64,000 nt of DNA from Ridgeia piscesae (taxonomy: Eukaryota > Annelida > Polychaeta > Sabellida > Siboglinidae): assembly GCA_025642075.2 (NCBI GenBank), contig JAODUO010001205.1, forward strand, positions 62,001 to 126,000, given 5' to 3'. The translations under genes and the position numbers were made by a program. The notes beneath the pieces were generated by a model, which saw only the letters and a list, made by a program, of their open reading frames with translations, made no database searches and had not been told where the DNA came from. Shown here one piece after another: positions 12,401 through 21,400 of the stretch. Within the stretch, counting starts at the first letter, position 1. Every line of letters starts with the position of its first letter.

Positions 12401-15400
12401 AGGGTAGTTACCAGGTTAGCTGTATGATGTGATGTGTCTGTCGTCCATGTCCTCAGTCAGGGTAGTTACCAGGTTAGCTGTATGATGTGATGTGTCTGTC
12501 GTCCATGTCCTCAGTCAGGGTAGTTACCAGGTTAGCTGTATGATGTGTCTGTCGTCCATGTCCTCAGTCAGGGTAGTTACCAGGTTAGCTGTGTGATGTG
12601 ATGTGTCTGTCGTCCATGTCCTCAGTCAGGGTAGTTACCAGGTTAGCTGTATGATGTGATGTGTCTGTCGTCCATGTCCTCAGTCAAGGTAGTTACCAGG
12701 TTAGCTGTATGATGTGTCTGTCGTCCATGTCCTCAGTCAGGGTAGTTACCAGGTTAGCTGTGTGATGTGATGTGTCTGTCGTCCATGTCCTCAGTCAGGG
12801 TAGTTACCAGGTTAGCTGTGTGATGTGATGTGTCTGTCGCCCATGTCCTCAGTCAGGGTAGTTACCAGGTTAGCTGTGTGATGTGATGTGTCTGTCGTCC
12901 ATGTCCTCAGTCAGGGTAGTTACCAGGTTAGCTGTGTGATGTGATGTGTCTGTCGTCCATGTCCTCAGTCAGGGTAGTTACCAGGTTAGCTGTGTGATGT
13001 GATGTGTCTGTCGCTCCATTAACCTACATTTTTTCTGAATCCCCATGGTGCTTAAATTATCAACTTCCCAACATTTCCTTCTTTCCTTCATATCTCAAAG
13101 TCATCACGTTTCACATAAAGATTCAAGACATTTGTTTAAAATCACTAATTTTCCGGCGGTCCCATTTTGCAGTGATGACTCCTGCCTGTCCTTGTCATGA
13201 TTTAGCCTAATGATCTTTGTATACTGCATGTCTGAGCTTGGATTCCCAAGGATAAAGGCATTTCAGAAGTGTTATTATTATTATGTTGTTGTATCATTGA
13301 TGTTGTCATATATGGATGTTGATGTGATGATATGATGGTGATGTGGTGGTATGTTGTTGACATGGTGGTATGTTGTTGTTGATATGTTGTTGACATGGTG
13401 TGTGCTGCAGGAGGTCGTGTGAGGCTGGAGGTGGTTCGAGACACGGCCACACTGACCATCTGCAATGCTGAGTGTAGTGACACAGGCACCTATAGTCTCA
13501 CACTGACCAATGACCTTGGTCAGGACAGTGTCACATCATCGGTCACTATTGAAGGTGGGTCAACAGTACATTGTCACAGCTGTTGTAATGTCATTAATTT
13601 AGTTTATCATTTTAACATTTCAGGTTCATAGTCAGATGAACATTAGACAAAGTCACTAGTCTTCAATACTTCTTTACAGTCGAAATTTGTTTAAGTTTTC
13701 AATGTCAAACTTGAATCATTCCCCAGCTCAAACATGCAGAATGCCTTCATAATACGACATATTTGTCCTCAATTTTAATTTATTCACCCAAGTTACACAA
13801 ATTCAAATATTAAGTTATGTGTTATACAAGTATACCTGTATAAATAAAAACCATGAAGATTTGAAGGAGTGAAGTGAATAAGCAGCATAGGATTAATTGA
13901 GAGGGGGGAGGGAGGGGGAGGGGGAGGCTGCGAGGAAGGAGGAGGTGAATGAGGAGGTTGCCTGCAAGGAGAGTTAAAATAAGAAGTTAGTGAGGGGTGG
14001 AATGGTGACAGAAGAATGGTTAGTGAATGATAGCTGCCCTGAAAGTGGAGGGTAAATGAGATGAGGGTGACCAAGAGTGAGATGAGCGTGGAGTGGAGTG
14101 GCAGTGCAAGAAGAGTGACAGAGGAAGAACAAGAACTTAAGAAACTGTGAACACCAGCCTTGGTGACTTGTAGAAATCTCTTCCAAACCATTGAAACAAT
14201 CACTGATTTATGTCTTGCAGGTTCAGTTTGACACTTGAGAAGTTTGTCACTGAGATGGCCAGGAAAGGTTGAAGTAAATGAAGGAATGCACTGCACTCTG
14301 AAAAATAAATAAACTAATGGATCGCTGTTAAACTGCCTTGTTCTCTCCATAGACAAACCTGAGCAGCCAGTTGGGAAACCGTCAGTGACCAACGTTGACT
14401 CTACGTCCGTCTCTCTGTCGTGGTACGGTCCTAGTTATGACGGAGGAACCAACGTGACTGACTACCGAGTGGAGATGTGCAATATCACTGACCACAACTG
14501 GCGCACACTCACCTCGACCTGCAAGGTAAGGTGGTAAAGTTCACCATGAAACTGAGGTCAACTGATGTGGCAGCTTAATATGAAACAAAGAAGGTCAGAA
14601 TTGATTATTAAAGTGTTAAAAATTAAAATCTAGTTATTATTCAATGATGGTGACATCATATGTAATAGTTGTGAGGATGTAAATGTAAGCAGATAAGTTA
14701 CATAAAACATCCCTACCTGATTAGTGGACCACAGAACAGTTGCAGAAAAATCATGTACATTGTGAATACTTGATTAATACCTGTGTAACATCTGATAAAA
14801 AAGATAAGCCTTAATCCACAGTGAATTAACCAACGTTTAAGTTACTTTTCTTATCTTGAAAGCGGTTTTAGATGAACCCCTAAAAATTTGGCATCCGTAT
14901 AGTAAACCATCTAGGAGGAAAGTTTACACACTCACTCACTCACTCACTCACCCACTCATTCACTCACTCACTCACCCACTCATTCACTCACTCACTCACC
15001 CACTCATTCACTCACTCACCCACTCACTCACCCACTCATTCACTCACACACACTCATGCTAGCTGGGTTGTAGTTTGCCGTGACGTGTGTATGTGTCTTT
15101 CAGCACACGTCCTTCAATGTGACGGGGCTACAGCCCAACAATGAGTATGAGTTCCGTGTGAGCGCAGCCAACAAACATGGGTTTGGGGAGCCAGGCGAGG
15201 TCTCAGACCCGGTCCTCACCATAGAACAAGGACCAATTGGAGAGGAAGGTGAGGCAGCATCATGGTCTTATACTTGAGACCAGAGGGTCGCATACTTTAG
15301 ATGGTCTCATTCTTAAGACGATACAGTCTCGTACTTAAACCACATAGGTCTCATACTTAAATGGTGTAACATTCCAAGTGTGAATTGATTTTTAATTACA

Positions 15401-18400
15401 AAGTCTTATCATTGTTATTATTAAATCAGGTTATGCACAGATTGTATAAAATATCTATTCTATGACAATTTTACAACAGTAAAAGGTGCTTTAATTTATA
15501 AATAATTTAAAAACACTGATGACAACAGCTGTTCCCGATCTGTTGGTGCCTGGGCCAGTGTAACATGATTGATGATAGCAATGATGAGACTTTGTGCCTG
15601 GCTGGAGCAGAGCAAGAAAACAACACACCTTGCAAGGCAAAATAGGCAAATGGTGTCATTGTTTTGTCAACTTTCAGACATGTTGTACACCACGACCCCC
15701 TTGTCCCCTGCAGCAGAGAAGTCTGTGCGAGGTAACAGTTACATTTGTCCCCGCAACTCCCCTCTCGTCTCCGAGGTCTTGTCGTGATTGATGACCTTGT
15801 CTAACTGTCAGCTTTCCCAGTACTGGGCAATAAACAACCTGTGCATGTCGATTCTGGTTGCTTACACTGTGGTTTGGTTCTTCCAAGTTTCTCATTCCAT
15901 TTGCTTGTTGCTTCACCTGGTGGTCATCCTGTGTCCCAGTGTCTTGTTATCTTCTTTCTTCCCTTGTGTGATGATGCATGACTGCTGACAACTCGTGTGA
16001 CTGCTAATGTTTGTGTGACTGTTGTGAACTCATGTGTAACTGTGCCACTGTGTGTGTGACTGTTGCCAACTCATGCATGACTGTGCCCAAGTTGTCTACC
16101 TGAGGTCTTGCATAACAGTTGCACTGTGTCTTCAACAGTGATTTATCCACCACTGGCAGATTGTACACCCCACCTGCTTAGTGTGTCCTAAAGTAACTAC
16201 TTAGTTGTGTGCATCTTCACTTACAGAGAAGGGCACCAAAGAACCAACAGGTATCTCTCAACATAATCGTCACTAAACTGACATGTGTGGTACAGGGAGG
16301 AAGGTTTATACACCCCAGTAATTAGCAAGAAAATAACAAGCCTAGATATCACAAGCTGATTACATGGAACTGCAAAGCATTAGCCCCGCTGCAACTATGA
16401 CTAATAATAAGATTAAATATTGTGCACATCACACAGCACTTGGTATCACTCTGCACAGGGAAGTACTTTGGCTAGCCCATTTAATCTTGACACACGCACA
16501 CACTAATGTCATCCTACAGCACCAGGCATGCACTGACCAAGGTCAATTATATCCCCATCATCATTTGCCACATACCTGTGTCTCCTCATATATTACTTTA
16601 CTGTTGTATTAGTGCTGTATACTGTGGTATTATTGCCATATGACATCCACTTTGTGCCACTAATATAAACACGCATTTTTGGTCATGTAACTAATACTAA
16701 CTAATAAATGTCATTATTTGCACTTGACAACACTTCACAGTTCTCGGCAACTACATGTATAATATATTTATTGTTGTAAGCGTCAACAAAATGCCTGATA
16801 ATGGCCAGAAAGGTATGTTCTTTTTCCAAATATTTTCATAGAGGCTGCAGGTTAGTAGAACTTTATTATCTACAGATTTTGTAAATGCTAACAGTGTTAC
16901 TATTTTATTTAAATGAAACTAATCAATATCTGAGGAGGGCAGGATACACATAGATGAAAAGTGGTTGACTTCTCTGTAAGACAACGGATTCTTTATCCCT
17001 AGCCATCTGGGGTTTTAACTTTATTTGCGATGTTGTTCAAATAAATCAGCGGTGAAGTATCTATGCATGTCATTGATTTTCTTCATTAGAGATTTATCTG
17101 GGCAAGATCTTTATATCAATAAAGTTGATGTTATGTTATCTTTTAGGTGAGCAATCGTTCGAGCCGCGCGTTGTGCTGTTGACACCTGACAGGAAGTTTA
17201 GTGACCTCTACGTCCTTGGCAAAGAGATAGGGAAGTGAGTGCTGCATTTAAACTCACCAGTTTCACAAATGACATTTCTAAAAATCTACTTCACTTCCAA
17301 ATTTTATTTTGACATTATTCTAACCACCACAAATCGCAGTAAAATTAGGATACATTTCTCAAGTAGATACAGTCATGCATGAGCACATACACATGCAAAT
17401 CCAGATTTTATACACATCATTGTTGATAAATCCTGGCGTGCTGTGGGTGTTTACACTGAATGTTTTGTTTTAAGGGGTAGATTTGGCAGTGTGTACACGT
17501 GTACGGAGAAGAAACTGCGGCAGATATTTGCAGCGAAGATAATCAAACTGAGGCCGAGTCAGCGGGAGGAGAAGCGCATGGAGGTGGACATCATGAACCA
17601 ACTCCACCACTCCAAACTACTGCTGCTGTGGGACGCATTCGAGTCTCAGCGCGAGATGATACTTGTCATGGAGCAGTGAGTCAACTTGTGTCAACTCACA
17701 TGTCATTTTATGTCATCAATGCAAGTTTCAGTTTGTATCTATTTGTTGTATGTCAGGTTTCATGTTAATGCTACAGTTACTGTTATAGTTTCATGTCAAG
17801 TTTCAGTTTTAAGTTGTCAGTTATCTATTTCAGGTTTCAGTTTTAATTCAAGTTTATAATGGTGCACCAAGATCTCATTAAGTCCAGATAAAGTTTTCCT
17901 GGCAAGTTAACTGGTAGTGGCACTATAAGTCAGGGTTTGTTTCTTGATCTTGTGATCTCACATATTTCTGTTATCAGTTTTTCTCTGTCAGTGTTGCATA
18001 GTCTAAATCTGTCATCATCTGCTGCAGCATTGCCGGTGGAGAGTTGTTTGAGAGAATCATCAACAGCGACTACATCTTGACAGAACGCGAATGTGTATAC
18101 TTCATGCGTCAAATCTGTGAGGCGATTGACTTCATGCACAGCAAACAGATCCTACACCTCGACCTCAAGCCTGAGAATGTCCTTTGTATCACACCCAATA
18201 GCAACGAGATCAAAATCATTGACTTTGGACTCGCACGAAAGTTTGATCCAAACGAGAGCTTCAAGGTCATGTTTGGGACGCCAGAGTTTGTGGCACCAGA
18301 AGTGATCAACTATGACCAAGTGAGCTATGGCACAGACATGTGGAGCATTGGAGTCATCTGTTACATCCTGTAAGTGGACACGTTTGTAGATATTTCTGTC

Positions 18401-21400
18401 TTCTTTCTGTGTGTTTTGGTGAAACAGAGTCAGATGAATTTGTTCAGTTTTATTGGGACAACAAGTTGACTATAAGGCACCTTTCACACATTTTAGGAAA
18501 AAACTGATTTCATTCGAAAAAGACTTGAGTTCCAGTTACAATTTGAATAGTACAATTTGGAATTACTATCTTGAAGAATTTCTTATTAGATTTGAAAAGT
18601 TAAAACCAGCTTTGATGTCCATCAAAAAATTGATACACAGCAGAGTCATTGTTACTTATGTGTGGACTACTGTTTTTTAGACAATTGAGACTATTGTAAA
18701 AGAAAAGTAAAAAAATTATGATAAAGTTAACTTATCTATTGCTAATGTTATGAAATTTTTTTAAATGCCACTTATTCCACTCTAAAACATAAAGTTGTCA
18801 AATAGTCTTGAAATAGGACTCAGATTTGAGTTACAATTTAAGAATGACCATTTTATGTAAAACAATTTTTAACAATGTTTTTGAACTCTCCCTGCCAGAC
18901 TGTCAGGCCTGTCACCATTTATGGGGGACAATGACAATGAGACACTTGTCAGTGTCACCATGGCCCAGTGGGACTTCGAGGACGATGCCTTTGATGAGAT
19001 TTCGAGTGATGCAAAGAACTTCATAGAGAAGCTGCTTGTGAAGGACATGCGGTAAGACAGTGGAGTAGGTCTGAGCAGTAACGTATCAACTTTGTCCTGA
19101 AGGTTAAGTATGTTTAACGAGAGGTTGTCAGTTCAATCTTAACACTGAACCATATTATCCTATATAAACTATTGTAACTATTTATTTGAGGTAATAATTT
19201 ATTTACAGGCACAGTTTGTTGACTGATTACTAACACACTGATCTGTGCATCGAGTGTCACCACACCACAAGTATCACTTTTACCAGATTTCAGTGACAAC
19301 TCAGCGATTTTTTTAAGCTCTAATGGTGTATTCAGAAGTTAACATACTTGTAAGTATGTTAGAATACATATATCATAATTTAAACAATACAAGATTTTAC
19401 AATCAAGACAAACAACCTCCCTTTAATTCCATCAATTTGATTGGAATCCGTTTATAATAAACCCACACTGTTTATGGCTGTACAGTGTGATGACCACACA
19501 TACAGTGTGGTGACCATACATACCGTGTGATGACCACACATACAGTGTGATGACCACACATACAGTGTGGTGACCATACATACCGTGTGATGACCACACA
19601 TACTGTGTGATGACCACACATACAGTGTGATGACCATACATACCGTGTGATGACCACACATACAGTGTGATGACCACACATACAGTGTGGTGACCACACA
19701 TACAGTGTGGTGACCACACATACAGTGTGATGACCACACATACAGTGTGGTGACCACACATACAGTGTGGTGACCACACATACAGTGTGATGACCACACA
19801 TACAGTGTGGTGACCACACATACAGTGTGGTGACCACACATACAGTGTGATGACCACACATACAGTGTGATGACCACACATACAGTGTGATGACCACACA
19901 TACAGTGTGATGACCACACATACAGTGTGGTGACCACACATACAGTGTGATGACCACACATACAGTGTGGTGACCACACATACAGTGTGATGACCACACA
20001 TACAGTGTGGTGACCACACATACAGTGTGGTGACCACACATACAGTGTGGTGACCACACATACAGTGTGGTGACCACACATACAGTGTGGTGACCACACA
20101 TACAGTGTGGTGACCACACATACAGTGTGGTGACCACACATACAGTGTGGTGACCACACATACAGTGTGGTGACCACACATACAGTGTGGTGACCACACA
20201 TACAGTGTGGAATTGACCACACATACAGTGTGGTGACCACACATACAGTGTGGTGACCACACATACAGTGTGGTGACCACACATACAGTGTGATGACCAC
20301 ACATTCAGTGTGGTGACCACACATACCGTGTGGTGACCACACATACAGTGTGGTGACCACACATACAGTGTGGTGACCACACATACAGTGTGATGACCAC
20401 ACATTCAGTGTGGTGACCACACATACCGTGTGGTGACCACACATACAGTGTGGTGACCACACATACCGTGTGGTGACCACACATACCGTGTGGTGACCAC
20501 ACATACCGTGTGGTGACCACACATACAGTGTGGTGACCACCTGTGGGTACAATACAAGAGTGTCGGTGACAATGTGTTTGCAGTAAGCGTCAGTCGGTGC
20601 GGGAAAGTCTGCAGCACAGTTGGCTGTCCCAGGACACCACATGTATGCGAGCGAAGCGCTTGAGTACAGCGAAACACAAGAAGTTCCTTGCCCGACGCAA
20701 GTGGCAGGTATTTATACATCAGTAAGCGCTTACGCTTCCAACAGCCTGCGCTTATTTGCTTCTTACTTTGTTCATTACAACTGAATTCAGAAAAGTGAAA
20801 CTCACGTGAACATGAAGGTATTTATGAAATTTTTTTAATCAGTATTCCGGTTTTAAATGGATATAGACTTCATGATGGAGCTTTTAATTTACTTAAGTTT
20901 AAGATTTTGCATTTATACAACCCTACATCCCATTGTAGTAACTATAGTGCTGTAGCAGGCCATGGAGGGCGGTGTACAGAGAATGTCATGACTTGAATAA
21001 AAAACACACTTGTGTGATCATGTTTTAATAATAGTTTACAATATAAAAGGAAACGCAGTTTGTGATCACTATTGTGATCACCATTGTGTAGAATGCATCT
21101 AATTTTTATATAATATATTTAACTATTTAGACTTGAGATATATTTATTTGGCATGCTCACTTGATCCCAAAGGTTGACATAAATGGTATCTCAGTGAAGT
21201 GATCCCACAGTATGTCCATCACCACCATGATGAACATATCCATCCTGTGCTACTCCCACAGTGTGGCTTCCTCCCTAACATGGCCTACCACCTAACCAGT
21301 GTATATGTACATAGTATGCGGGCAGTGCGCAACGCACAGGGGCTTCCTACCTCCAGGTCTTAACACAATTCACCCATCGTCTATGCCAAATTTGGCAGTG

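Noticed and set aside
7048..13013. Short + strand ORFs reading MSVVHVLSQGSYQV repeats, and a possible CRISPR-like array
   Set aside because: Units are contiguous direct repeats without unique spacers; the ORFs follow from repeat phase.
19432..20719. Three overlapping minus ORFs of 290-396 codons (VWSPHCMCGHH repeats)
   Set aside because: A stop-free 20-bp repeat in an intron; no start, splice or family evidence.
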